Shown in pieces: positions 27,551 through 36,941 of a stretch of DNA of 64,000 bases. The notes under the pieces were generated by a model, which searched no databases, was not told where the DNA came from, and saw nothing but the letters and a program-made list of their open reading frames with translations. Source of the stretch: Flagellimonas amphidinii (GTDB taxonomy: Bacteria; Bacteroidota; Bacteroidia; Flavobacteriales; Flavobacteriaceae); the NCBI RefSeq assembly GCF_013090115.1, contig NZ_JABFNN010000021.1, forward strand, positions 62,001 to 126,000. The letters run 5' to 3'. How positions within the stretch are numbered: position 1 is the stretch's first letter; every line of letters begins with the position of its first letter. A program made the translations under genes and the position numbers.

Positions 27551-28786
27551 TTATCTATCCAATTCCAAAGCTGTAAACATAAAGGGCCCAGTACCTTTTG
27601 GATCGTTGGATCTTATTATCTCATTGATATAATAATCAAAACTACCATCCCGATATGGGTTTCCACCCAAACCTGCAACTCCACAACAACGATTTAGATT
27701 TACAACTCCGTTCTCCTCAACAGTTACAAACTGCTCCAGAATACCATTGAAACCTTTTTTGGCGTAATCCATGTATGCTTCGGATAAATAACCTTTATTC
27801 ACGCCTTTGGCCAAAGTATAGGTGAACATACATGTCCCTGTGGCCTCAAGGTAATTCCCTTCTCGTTCTGGGAGGTTCAAGACCTGGTACCATGCACCAG
27901 TTTCATCTTGATATTTCACAATAGCTTCTGCATATCCCTGTAAATAGCCTATGATACGTTCACGACCAGGATGATTTTCAGGAAAATAATCCAAAATATC
28001 CACAAGAGCCATTCCGTACCAGCCCATTCCTCTTGACCAAAAATTAGAGGATAGCCCGGTCTCTTTGTTTGCCCATCGCTGTTCCCTGCTTTCATCCCAT
28101 CCATGGTAATAAAGTCCGGTCTTTGGGTCTCTATTGTATTTCTGAATAAGGTCATATTGTAAGACGATTTTATCCAATACTTTTTGTTGTTCCTCGCCCT
28201 CCATAAACTCCAAAGCATATTTGGTGTGAAATGGCTCTGCCATAAAAACTCCATCCAACCACATTTGATAGGGATATCTTTTTTTGTGCCAGTATCCACC
28301 TTCCGAAGTGGTTGGTTGTCCCTCTAGCTGCAAATGCAAGCTATCCATTGCCGCTTTAAAGCGCGGTTCTTTGGTTTTTTGATAGAGATAAAGGGTTGCA
28401 TCACCTGATTTTATCATATCAAGATTATACGTCTTGAGTCTATATGTATTGATGGAACCATCTTGATTGATCATTCTGTTGCCATAATCATAGATATAAT
28501 CGTACAGTTTTTGGTTGTTGGTTTGATTGTAAATCCTTGACATGGCCTGCAAGACTAAACCATTGGTGTAGCTCCATCCCGGTTCTTTTCGAAAATCAAG
28601 CAATGTAGGATCAGGAAATCGATGGATTTCCGATAGCGCCATGCGTTCTGACCATTTTAAGTCTGTTGGTACAACAACGGGGTCAACATTTGCTTCTTTC
28701 GTTGCCTCTTTTTTGGTTTGTTTGCAACTGAACAAGATCGTAAAAAGCAATGAGAAACTTAGAATTACACTATATGAAGGTTTCAT
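27551..28786 (-). CDS. GH105 unsaturated galacturonyl/rhamnogalacturonyl hydrolase, lipoprotein 1
   Basis: A 411-residue GH105 lipoprotein (lipobox Cys21 in FSCKQ). The alpha/alpha-barrel contains WLDG with the catalytic Asp178 (YPYQMWLDGVFMAEPF) and the family WHKKRYPYQ and FWSRGMGWYGMAL segments, ending with GVAGLGGNPYRDGSFDYYI. GH105 enzymes hydrate and release the 4,5-unsaturated uronate that lyases leave at the non-reducing end. The product goes to KduI/KduD. It is next to a second GH105 gene of the same layout (23-bp gap). Periplasmic anchoring is inferred from the lipobox. Confidence 0.93.
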   Translation of the reverse strand: MKPSYSVILSFSLLFTILFSCKQTKKEATKEANVDPVVVPTDLKWSERMALSEIHRFPDPTLLDFRKEPGWSYTNGLVLQAMSRIYNQTNNQKLYDYIYDYGNRMINQDGSINTYRLKTYNLDMIKSGDATLYLYQKTKEPRFKAAMDSLHLQLEGQPTTSEGGYWHKKRYPYQMWLDGVFMAEPFHTKYALEFMEGEEQQKVLDKIVLQYDLIQKYNRDPKTGLYYHGWDESREQRWANKETGLSSNFWSRGMGWYGMALVDILDYFPENHPGRERIIGYLQGYAEAIVKYQDETGAWYQVLNLPEREGNYLEATGTCMFTYTLAKGVNKGYLSEAYMDYAKKGFNGILEQFVTVEENGVVNLNRCCGVAGLGGNPYRDGSFDYYINEIIRSNDPKGTGPFMFTALELDR

Positions 28787-28809
28787 TTTGTTTGTTTTTT
28801 AATTCTTCA

Positions 28810-30054
28810 TTATTTGTTCAATTGATTGGCCGCAAGAATGAAAGGCCCCAATCCATGTAAATTATCGGTTACAATCGGTTCGCTGATGTAATATTCAAAA
28901 GAGCCATCTCGATATGGATTTCCTCCCAAACCTGCACTTTTACACACTTGGGTTATATGGACTTCTCCATTCGCATCAACCTTGATCAAATGTTCCACAA
29001 GACCATTGAAGATTTTTTCGGCATGAGCCAAATACTCCTCTGGCAAGTATCCTTTTGAAGTACCTTTGGCAAAACCGTAGGCAAACATGCTAGAACCTGA
29101 AGATTCCAAATAATTCCCTTCTTTTTCTGGCATATTTGGAACTTGATACCACAAACCTGTTTCATCCTGATGTTCGAGCAAAGCCTCTGATAATCTATTC
29201 AATTGCTCTACCAAAACCTCTCTCTTTGGGTGCTCTGCCGGAAAAAAGTCCAACACATCTACCAAGGCCATTACATACCAACCCATGGACCTAGACCAGA
29301 AATTAGGTGATTTACCGTTTTCCTTATTGGCCCAATCCATTTGTTTGCTTTCATCCCAGGCATGATAAAGCAGTCCGGTTTCATCGTCAAAGGTGTGTTT
29401 CCATATCAATTCAAATTGATGCGCAATGTCATCCAACTTATCCCCATTTTCAAAACGGGTATTGTACTCGGCATAAAATGGAGTTCCCATGTAAAGTCCA
29501 TCCAACCACATTTGATAAGGATATATTTTTTTGTGCCAAAAACCATGGGAATTGGTTCTGGGATGTCCATCCAATTGCTTTCTGAGTTCGATAAGAGCTT
29601 TGTGATATTTTGGGTCTTGTGTTTCATCGTACAACCAAAACAACATTTTCCCTGAATTGATCATATCAATATTATACTCTTCCAAATTATATCCGGTGAT
29701 AACACCTTCGTCATTTATAATGACATCTGTGTAATCCTTAACATAGTTAAGGAATCTTTCATCTAGTGTTCTTTTATACAATTGTTGAAAAGCCGTACAG
29801 AGCAAACCGATCTTGTAATTCCACTTGGGAATGGAGTCGTTTTCTGTTTGCCAGGCTTTTGGGTCTCTTTCCATTATGGACAGTGCCATCCGCTCAGACC
29901 ATGGTAAACTGTCTGATACAACAACTGTTTGATTTTCATTACCATCCTTTACTTCTTTTTTCTCTGTTTTACAGCCAGTAAAAAACAATAGCAGAACCAT
30001 TGATCCTGCTATTGACCTAGATATTCTTAGGTAAACTTTCTTGTTCAAAATCAT
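28810..30054 (-). CDS. GH105 unsaturated uronyl hydrolase, lipoprotein 2
   Basis: A 414-residue GH105 lipoprotein with lipobox Cys28 (FFTGC). The catalytic Asp185 lies in YPYQMWLDGLYMGTPF, and the C-terminal SAGLGGNPYRDGSFEYYI matches its neighbour. Alignment by eye shows the two proteins are collinear throughout, so they arose by tandem duplication. They differ in the loop after the aspartate (GLYMGTPF versus GVFMAEPF) and in the LDGHPRTNSHG versus LEGQPTTSEGG segment, which suggests different oligosaccharide preferences (unsaturated galacturonyl-rhamnose versus unsaturated galacturonyl-galacturonate). It lies 6 bp after the cupin gene. Confidence 0.92.
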   Translation of the reverse strand: MILNKKVYLRISRSIAGSMVLLLFFTGCKTEKKEVKDGNENQTVVVSDSLPWSERMALSIMERDPKAWQTENDSIPKWNYKIGLLCTAFQQLYKRTLDERFLNYVKDYTDVIINDEGVITGYNLEEYNIDMINSGKMLFWLYDETQDPKYHKALIELRKQLDGHPRTNSHGFWHKKIYPYQMWLDGLYMGTPFYAEYNTRFENGDKLDDIAHQFELIWKHTFDDETGLLYHAWDESKQMDWANKENGKSPNFWSRSMGWYVMALVDVLDFFPAEHPKREVLVEQLNRLSEALLEHQDETGLWYQVPNMPEKEGNYLESSGSSMFAYGFAKGTSKGYLPEEYLAHAEKIFNGLVEHLIKVDANGEVHITQVCKSAGLGGNPYRDGSFEYYISEPIVTDNLHGLGPFILAANQLNK

Positions 30055-30060
30055 ATTACC

Positions 30061-30498
30061 TTATAATTTTTCTTCTGGGTATTTTTTGATTACCAAATAT
30101 TTTAAAGTCGTGTCCCCTACGTTGCTAATGCCGTGCATTGACCATGAAGGGCAATACAGGCTAGTGTATGGTTCAACTACGACCGTTTCTCCATCCAAAT
30201 AAAACTCTGCGGTACCTTCCAGCACAAAGAAAAATTCGTCTTCAAGATGTTTATGGGGTGCATGGGTTGATTTGCCCTGCTCCACCACACTCATTTTTAA
30301 TGTACGCCCATCTATGAAATCCTTGTCAGCAAACCAATATTGATATCCTACCTTGGTTTGGACAGTGTCTTCCATTTTAAATGAATTGACACAGTTCTTG
30401 ATGTCATATTTTTTTTCTTGAGCAATACACATCGCACCAAATACACCCAATAACATGAAAAAGAGCAAAACTTTATGTCGAGTACTCAGAGTTTCCAT
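30061..30498 (-). CDS. Exported single-domain cupin
   Basis: A 145-residue protein with an N-terminal signal (VLLFFMLLGVFGAMCIAQ). The cupin barrel has metal ligands in HAPHKHLEDEFFFVLEG and a second motif PSWSMHGISNVG. Its size and the exported location point to a periplasmic sugar-binding or isomerase/epimerase-type cupin. It sits 5 bp after the DUF4861 gene and 6 bp before the GH105 gene. An uronate-related cupin role similar to KdgF (linearising unsaturated uronate) is attractive but unproven; KdgF itself is usually cytoplasmic. Confidence 0.82.
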   Translation of the reverse strand: METLSTRHKVLLFFMLLGVFGAMCIAQEKKYDIKNCVNSFKMEDTVQTKVGYQYWFADKDFIDGRTLKMSVVEQGKSTHAPHKHLEDEFFFVLEGTAEFYLDGETVVVEPYTSLYCPSWSMHGISNVGDTTLKYLVIKKYPEEKL

Positions 30499-30503
30499 GG
30501 TGG

Positions 30504-31493
30504 TTATTTTAATGTTTCAAGTTGGGAGTTTAGATATGCAATGAATTCTTCCTTGGTCTTTATCCCATCTTTTTCACCTTCCCAAGCTGCAGCAAAATGG
30601 TAGGTAATTGGTTCGTTAGTTGATTTAAAAACCACCAAGTGGTCAAAATTTCCATCTTCAATACTTGCAACCTGCTCTTTTTTGTAGAAAATGGCCATTC
30701 CAAGCCTATCCGGCACCAATGTTTGTTCACCATATGTGGCCACATAGCCCCATTCAGCTTCACTGTCATCACTTTGCAACAATTCTGCGGCATCAGACTT
30801 TACAATACCAGTTGCCAACCCCTCAACTGGTTCAGAGGTCTTCAAAACTGCTTTAGTTGCTCTAGAATCTGGAGCTATGGAAAGGTTGGAGACCAAATCT
30901 GTAGTGACTCCTGCAGATTCCCATCCATAATAATTAATGGTAACTGAAGAATGGTTCTCAGTATTATCAATCTTGACAAAAGTGGAATCCAAATTTTGAA
31001 AATGATATACACTATCGGCAACCATTCTTCCATAGGAACCCAAACCAAGGGCCTTACCAACTTTTAATATATCCTGACCCCAGTTTTGTTTTTCGTGATA
31101 CGAATCAAAACCATCCTGGCCCACTTGGTTCAAAATCATGCTGTCTGTGGTTTTTCCAAAAATGTCTATGGCATTGCGCCAATCGATATATAATCTATAA
31201 CCTACTTTGTTACTCTCCCACCCCGGACCTTCATATCTAACATACCAAGAATGATCCGTATGACTTTCCGGCACCCTTAATTCTTCAACATTTTTAAAGG
31301 AAGTTCCATTTTCATAAACTCTATCCTTCCATTCCCCTCCTTGGCCTATAGAGATTTCAGCATAGGTTTTTGGAAGTATTGGCTCGTTTGCCACTTGTTG
31401 TTCTTCCTTGACTTCATCTTTTTTCTTTTCCTTACATCCAAATGAGATGGATAACGTGATGAGCGCAATCCAAATTAATTTTCCAGTGTTCAT
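30504..31493 (-). CDS. DUF4861 family lipoprotein
   Basis: A 329-residue lipoprotein with lipobox Cys20 (SISFGCKEKK). It matches DUF4861 by RVYENGTSFKNVEELRVPESH, YVRYEGPGWESNKVGYRLYID, DIFGKTTDSM and the WGQDILKVGKALGLGSYG segment. The mature part is strand-rich. Members are common next to GH105 genes in Bacteroidota PULs, but I know of no established activity. It is the first gene after the SusC/SusD pair and the hairpin at 31532-31562. Confidence 0.85.
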   Translation of the reverse strand: MNTGKLIWIALITLSISFGCKEKKKDEVKEEQQVANEPILPKTYAEISIGQGGEWKDRVYENGTSFKNVEELRVPESHTDHSWYVRYEGPGWESNKVGYRLYIDWRNAIDIFGKTTDSMILNQVGQDGFDSYHEKQNWGQDILKVGKALGLGSYGRMVADSVYHFQNLDSTFVKIDNTENHSSVTINYYGWESAGVTTDLVSNLSIAPDSRATKAVLKTSEPVEGLATGIVKSDAAELLQSDDSEAEWGYVATYGEQTLVPDRLGMAIFYKKEQVASIEDGNFDHLVVFKSTNEPITYHFAAAWEGEKDGIKTKEEFIAYLNSQLETLK

Positions 31494-31531
31494 AATTGTG
31501 GTTTATCGGTGTTTCTCCTTCAATTTAAGAT

Positions 31532-31562
31532 AAAAAGAGGCTTGAATACCAAACCTCTTTTT
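31532..31562. terminator. Hairpin with T/A runs downstream of susD
   Basis: AAAAAGAGG at 31532-31540 pairs with CCTCTTTTT at 31554-31562 across a 13-base loop. On the minus strand the stem is followed by T residues. It lies between susD and the rest of the operon and probably lowers the level of downstream transcript relative to susCD. Confidence 0.65.
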
Positions 31563-31623
31563 TAACTAACTCAAACTAACTTTATATTGATTACAAAACT
31601 TAAAGTTCATTTTAAAAAAACCA

Positions 31624-33267
31624 TTAATCGTAAGCTGGGTTTTGAGGAAAATCCTTGTTGGCATTCAAGTCCAAGGCCGATTGTGGAATTGGTCTCAAAA
31701 TTTTAAGGTTTCCACCAGATCCTGCGAAATTAGCCTCTTGAACCAACGGATGGTGCAATGATGCTCTTTCCACTAATTTCCCTGTACGTTTTAAATCGAA
31801 CCAACGATGGTATTCTCCGAAGAGCTCTCGACCTCTTTCATCTAGAATGTAGTCGATATCAAATTCTGCTAAAGTAGCATCCGCAACACCAGCTCTAGCT
31901 CTTACAACATTTAATCGTTGTAGACCTGTTGCAGGATCACCTGCTTGAAGGTAAGCTTCAGCAGCCAATAAATAGGTATCTCCCAATCTGGATAGGATAA
32001 TATCCTTGGTACTTGAACCTTCTTCAGAGCTCTCACCAAAAGGTGCCGTAGGATCATCAAACTTTTTAGCCGGAATGGTCTCCCAATCCCCACTAACAAT
32101 TTGAGCGTACGTTGTCTCATATGGATGATATTCAAAATCTGCGTTCAAAATAGCATTGTCCACATAATCCGTGCTATCCGCAGGAGTAAACCAATATGGT
32201 TCATAGAACTCGCTCACACCAAGTCCACTTGTATCATCAACTTCGTGATAATCAAAATATCTTTCAAAAACTTGCGTCATAAAGGTTCCTTCATAACGCT
32301 CATCTTCTGGTGTAAACAAGCGAAGTGCAAAATCAGTGGCCAGCAAAGTATAGCTTCTTCGCGGCGCATCCCCTGCAACCTCATTTCCTCCCATGTATGG
32401 GCCAAAATATAGAGATTGTTGACTACCAAGTTCCGTTGGATCAGCACTTACAGACCCAGAACTGTACTGTACAGAAAACAATACTTCTTCATTCATTTCA
32501 TTGCCAAAACTCCATACTTCTTCAAAGGATAGGCTTAACCCTTGCCCACCGATTGCTTGATCAGCAAAACTGGCAGCACTTGTAAAATCAGCTCCTGTAC
32601 CAAAAGATTCATAACCTCTGGTCAAGTGAACTTTTGCCAATAGATGCAATACTGCTCTACGGTTCACGCGACCATTAAAATTTCCTGTTTCAACTCGATC
32701 TAAAGCATCATTCAAATCCTCTAGAATCAAATTATAGACTTCTTCGGCTGAATTTCTATCAAATTCTGTGACAGGGCTATCAATCAAATCTGTCACTATA
32801 GGAACTCCCCCATACGATTGCACCAACAAAAAATAAGCATTGGCTCGTAAATATTTCACTTCGCCTATTCGGTTAGAAACACTTGATGTTTGTTCTGTAA
32901 TATCTGCATAATAAAGGGCTGTATTTGCTGTTAGGATTGCCCTATATGCTGTATTGTAAATATGATCAACATCCGAAGATGACGGATTTAGCTGTGTATA
33001 TTGGCTAAGACCCTCTGGCTCTGCTGCCCTACCACTACCTTCTGCGTAAAGGTCTGTTCCTGCACAGAACATGTATGGAGAATTACCATAAATTTCCCGC
33101 AATCTTGAATAATTTGCGTTAATCAAACTTTCATAACCATCCGCTGTAACATAGAATTCCTCAGCGGTACCAAATGATCTGTTATCCACTTCCAAAACAT
33201 CATCACAAGATGAGAAGATAACCATCACGATAACTAAGAGTATATAATTTCTTTTCATGATATTCAC
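31624..33267 (-). CDS. SusD-like outer-membrane glycan-binding lipoprotein (pectin PUL)
   Basis: A 547-residue RagB/SusD family protein. The signal peptide ends in the lipobox IFSSCDD (ATG at 33267; ATG 33258 gives the same signal). The N-terminal TPR-like helices include YFLLVQSYGGVPIVTD, and the C-terminus has RNVVRARAGV-type and RELFGEYHRWFDLKRTGKL segments and ends PIPQSALDLNANKDFPQNPAYD, all typical. It caps the partner SusC transporter and binds oligosaccharide at the cell surface. It lies 6 bp after the susC gene. Confidence 0.95.
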   Translation of the reverse strand: MNIMKRNYILLVIVMVIFSSCDDVLEVDNRSFGTAEEFYVTADGYESLINANYSRLREIYGNSPYMFCAGTDLYAEGSGRAAEPEGLSQYTQLNPSSSDVDHIYNTAYRAILTANTALYYADITEQTSSVSNRIGEVKYLRANAYFLLVQSYGGVPIVTDLIDSPVTEFDRNSAEEVYNLILEDLNDALDRVETGNFNGRVNRRAVLHLLAKVHLTRGYESFGTGADFTSAASFADQAIGGQGLSLSFEEVWSFGNEMNEEVLFSVQYSSGSVSADPTELGSQQSLYFGPYMGGNEVAGDAPRRSYTLLATDFALRLFTPEDERYEGTFMTQVFERYFDYHEVDDTSGLGVSEFYEPYWFTPADSTDYVDNAILNADFEYHPYETTYAQIVSGDWETIPAKKFDDPTAPFGESSEEGSSTKDIILSRLGDTYLLAAEAYLQAGDPATGLQRLNVVRARAGVADATLAEFDIDYILDERGRELFGEYHRWFDLKRTGKLVERASLHHPLVQEANFAGSGGNLKILRPIPQSALDLNANKDFPQNPAYD

Positions 33268-33273
33268 AGCAAT

Positions 33274-36200
33274 TTATAGTTTAACATTCAATCCTAATTG
33301 GTACGTAACAGTGGCAACCCGGCCTACACCCAATGATGCACTTGCCGTTTCTGGGTCATATCCCATATAGTCGGTAAAGACAAACGGGTTCAATACATTG
33401 GCATAGACTCTGAGTCCCTTCAATTTGAACTTATCCAATACGCTGTTCTTGAAGTTATAACCTACTGCAATGTTTTTGACTTTTACAAAATCAACATCCG
33501 CATAATATCCCACTTCGTCATTTCTCCAGTATTGTCCTTGATTCCTAGGTTGCGGATATTCGTTGGAGAATTGAGCAGGCAAACCGGCGCCATTTTCTGG
33601 AACATACCACGATATGTCTGCCTTTTGGCGACCTCTATCACGAGTATCGGTAAAGTTATCCAACCAAGGGCTGCGTGTAAACACCCCAAAAGTTCCAATA
33701 ACCGAAGCAGAAACGTCAAAATTACCGACTCTCAACCTTGTAAAAAGACTACCTGTCCAATCTGGATCTACAGACCCAAGGATAACTCTATCATCATCTG
33801 GATCAATTACTCCATCGCCATTAATGTCTTTAACTTTCGCTTGCCCTTCCGTTTGTCCAAATGAAGCGGCTTCATCTCTTTCATCAGCTTGCCAAATACC
33901 ATCAAAAACATAGTTATAGTTGGAACGGTTTCCATTTTCACCTCTTACCCCGATGGATTCTCCAATGAAGAGACCATTACCAATGTCATCAATCTCCGTC
34001 TGTCCATTGATGGACTCAATGGTATTGGTATTATTGGTATAGGTCATTGTAACGTCCCATGATACCATATCAGTATCAACGATTCTTGTATTAAGGACTG
34101 CTTCAATTCCTTTATTTCTTACTGAACTTGCATTATCCAAAATACCACCGTCCACACCTACTTCTACGGGAAGTTCTCTTCCGAAGATAACGTCTTCAGA
34201 TAGACGATTGTAGACATCAACACTACCGTTGACCCTATTATTGAACAATCCAAAATCCAAACCAACATTCCATTCTTTGGTCTTTTCCCATGTTAAACCA
34301 GAATTAGCCAAAGCAGATGGAACGAATCCTGAAACCGCTCCATCCAAATCATAGAACAATTGATTATTTAAAATATTAAGTGTTGGATAAGGAAAATCAT
34401 CCCTATCAAAGGCATTGTTTCCCGTAAAACCATAACTAGCTCTTAGCTTAAGATTAGAGATGGCGCTATTATCCCCTATGAAATCTTCGCTTGAAATTCT
34501 CCACGCAACAGCGGCCGATGGAAAGGAATCCCATTTGTTACCATCACTAAATAGTGAATAACCATCCCATCTGTTGGACAAGGTCAAGAAATACTTTCCT
34601 TTGTAATCATAGTTCAATCTTAGTGCGTAAGAAGACAATGTTTCCTCCAAGAAAGCCGAATTCACCTGAAAAGTGGATTGTGCCCCAGAACCTAGATTAT
34701 AAAATTCGCTTTCAAAGGAAAGGTTACGCGCTGATTCAAAGCTGGATTCAATTCGTTCTGAGAAAATACTTTGAAGAATCAAAAACTTAAAGTTATGGTC
34801 ATCATTGAATGTCTTCGTAATATCTATTTGATTGTCCCAAGTGTAATTAAACGTGTTTGTTTTTTCTAAATCCGCAAGAGGCTGGTTATCATTGCTGATT
34901 CCTTCATTGGTCATGGCTCCCCAAGACCTACCTCTTCTCCTGTTATCAAACCCTGAAGACAACGTAGTCTTAAAAGATAACCAATCCAAGAAATTGTATT
35001 GCATGAATACATTGCCCACTACATTGAATCTTCTGATTTCGTCTGAAGAATTTGCAATTTGCAGCAATGGGTTATAAGTACTCGTCTTGTTGATGGCAAA
35101 ATCACCGGATGTTGGAAATACCAATTTACCTGGCTGCTCAAATAATTCATCCGTTTCATTGCCAGCGTCGTCAACTGCATATGGACTTAAAAATGGATTT
35201 AATCGGAATGCATCTCGCATTGCCTGACTACTTCCTCTTTCATTGATTGTTTGGGTAACGGTTATATTTGCTCCAAAAGAGAACTTGTCATTTACATTGT
35301 GACTTAACCCTGTCTTCAATGTATACTTGTCCAATTCTTCATTGAGCACATTACCTGTTTCATGTTGATAGCCCAATCCTAAGTTATAAGCCACTCCATT
35401 TTCAGACCTTCCATTAATGTTCAAATAATTGTTTTGCTGAATAGCACTTCGCAATACAGCATCATACCAATCAAAAGTTTGGTTTGCATCAAATCGTCTT
35501 CTAAGCACCGAGTTGGCACTACCGATTACTGTACCTTCCAATTGTGCGGCATCGATATCCAGTGGGTCTCCACCTATTGTAGCAAAATAAGCAGACTCAT
35601 GATAATACTGCCATGTAGGACCATCCATTAACTCTGGCAATCTGGCAACTTCTTTTATACCAACAAAGGAATCAAAGTTCACGTTGAACCCTCCTTTAGC
35701 GGTGGCACCACTCTTTGTTGTTACAATTACCACCCCGTTAGCACCCCTTGAACCATAAATAGCAGTTGAAGAAGCATCCTTTAAGATATCTATCTGAGCA
35801 ATATCTTGAGGGTTTAGAAAATCAATGTCATTAACAGGCGCTCCATCTACCACGAACAAAGGGCTACCACTATCCAAAAATGAGGACTGCCCCCTTATCT
35901 GAATATCAAAGCCATCTCCGACCCTTCCCGTGCTGTTCGAAATTTGGACACCAGCAATGTTACCTTGCACTGATTCCAATGGATTGGTGAAATTACGTTC
36001 TGTCAACGACTCAGAATCAACACTTGCTATCGCTCCTGTTAAATCCGATTTTTTTACAGCTCCATAACCTACAATTACCACTTCATCAAGACTTTGCGCA
36101 TCTTCCTGAAGAGTGGCGTTTACCTGTGTTTGCCCTCCTACGGGCACCTCTAAAGTGGAAAATCCGATGTAACTTACTATCAGAGTCGCATTGTCTGTAG

Positions 36201-36447
36201 TCAGTGTCAAGGTGTAGTTTCCGTCAAAATCTGTTTGAGTTCCATTAGTGGTACCTTTTTCTACAATATTGGCTCCTGGTAGTGGATTGTTGAGCGCTCC
36301 ATCATAAATAGTACCCGTCACTGTTGAGCCTTGTTGGCCAAAAACATTCCCTGTGACTAACAGGCAGAATGCCAAAACCAACAGACATACCCATTTTAAG
36401 GGTATTGGCTCCATTAATCTAGTTTTAATCATAATTCTGAATTGCAT
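33274..36447 (-). CDS. SusC-like TonB-dependent oligosaccharide importer (pectin PUL)
   Basis: A 1057-residue outer-membrane transporter. After a signal peptide (LLVLAFCLLVTGNVFGQQ) comes a carboxypeptidase-regulatory-like domain (GTIYDGALNNPLPGANIVE, TDFDGNYTL), then the TonB-linked plug with LDEVVIVGYGAVKKSDLTGAI and ILKDASSTAIYGSRGANGVV, then the beta-barrel. The ATG at 36447 may be too early; ATGs at 36432 and 36414 would keep the signal. It forms the import pair with the next gene. A LacI-type operator lies about 256 bp upstream, leaving a long leader. Confidence 0.95.
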   Translation of the reverse strand: MQFRIMIKTRLMEPIPLKWVCLLVLAFCLLVTGNVFGQQGSTVTGTIYDGALNNPLPGANIVEKGTTNGTQTDFDGNYTLTLTTDNATLIVSYIGFSTLEVPVGGQTQVNATLQEDAQSLDEVVIVGYGAVKKSDLTGAIASVDSESLTERNFTNPLESVQGNIAGVQISNSTGRVGDGFDIQIRGQSSFLDSGSPLFVVDGAPVNDIDFLNPQDIAQIDILKDASSTAIYGSRGANGVVIVTTKSGATAKGGFNVNFDSFVGIKEVARLPELMDGPTWQYYHESAYFATIGGDPLDIDAAQLEGTVIGSANSVLRRRFDANQTFDWYDAVLRSAIQQNNYLNINGRSENGVAYNLGLGYQHETGNVLNEELDKYTLKTGLSHNVNDKFSFGANITVTQTINERGSSQAMRDAFRLNPFLSPYAVDDAGNETDELFEQPGKLVFPTSGDFAINKTSTYNPLLQIANSSDEIRRFNVVGNVFMQYNFLDWLSFKTTLSSGFDNRRRGRSWGAMTNEGISNDNQPLADLEKTNTFNYTWDNQIDITKTFNDDHNFKFLILQSIFSERIESSFESARNLSFESEFYNLGSGAQSTFQVNSAFLEETLSSYALRLNYDYKGKYFLTLSNRWDGYSLFSDGNKWDSFPSAAVAWRISSEDFIGDNSAISNLKLRASYGFTGNNAFDRDDFPYPTLNILNNQLFYDLDGAVSGFVPSALANSGLTWEKTKEWNVGLDFGLFNNRVNGSVDVYNRLSEDVIFGRELPVEVGVDGGILDNASSVRNKGIEAVLNTRIVDTDMVSWDVTMTYTNNTNTIESINGQTEIDDIGNGLFIGESIGVRGENGNRSNYNYVFDGIWQADERDEAASFGQTEGQAKVKDINGDGVIDPDDDRVILGSVDPDWTGSLFTRLRVGNFDVSASVIGTFGVFTRSPWLDNFTDTRDRGRQKADISWYVPENGAGLPAQFSNEYPQPRNQGQYWRNDEVGYYADVDFVKVKNIAVGYNFKNSVLDKFKLKGLRVYANVLNPFVFTDYMGYDPETASASLGVGRVATVTYQLGLNVKL

Positions 36448-36702
36448 TAGGTTTAGTTAATTTGTGCATTTAGTTTATCTGACATTTTTCATTTGTCCAG
36501 TGCTATTATAACCACCGACTAAAGGGAAAGTTCATTTATATCTAATTGACCTTTTAAATTCACCAATAAGTTTCGCGCATCTCTTTTACGGATAGGCACT
36601 CAAAATTCGCTAGGTCTGCATTTATGATTTCACGCTTGTTGTCAGCAATTATATCGAAAACAAAGGTGTTGAGCTGAAAATAGACATAGATCACCAATAC
36701 AA

Positions 36703-36718
36703 TGTAATCGATTACGCA
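36703..36718. promoter_or_regulatory. LacI-type operator, site 3 (susC)
   Basis: TGTAATCGATTACGCA, identical to site 1, with the perfect core GTAATCGATTAC at 36704-36715. Confidence 0.8.
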
Positions 36719-36877
36719 ATGATATGAATAAAATAAATCATTAGAAAATTTTTTTAGAAAAAAAATGGTATTTTAACAAAAAAAGAGCTGATAATATATC
36801 TATTTCAAAAAACATGCTATTTTATATTAGCAAATCACCAAGTAAAGGCACTCTTTTAATCTTTAATTAGATAAATA

Positions 36878-36893
36878 TGTAATCGATAACACA
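36878..36893. promoter_or_regulatory. LacI-type operator, site 4 (lacI gene, autoregulation)
   Basis: TGTAATCGATAACACA differs from site 1 by a change in the right half-site. It is 48 bp before the regulator's start codon and suggests weaker self-repression. Confidence 0.7.
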
Positions 36894-36941
36894 AAATGAT
36901 TATATTGTGTACTTTATGCCTATTTGGCTTAATTTTAGACC

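Larger units (their letters stand above)
36448..36941. promoter_or_regulatory. Divergent susC / lacI intergenic region
   Basis: This 494-bp region has no gene that I can support. It holds two LacI-type operators (36703-36718 and 36878-36893). The first has a -7-like TATCATTG overlapping its end on the minus strand (36717-36724), which would give the susC transcript a leader of roughly 260 nt. Part of the rest (36721-36800) is very A/T-rich. Confidence 0.6.
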
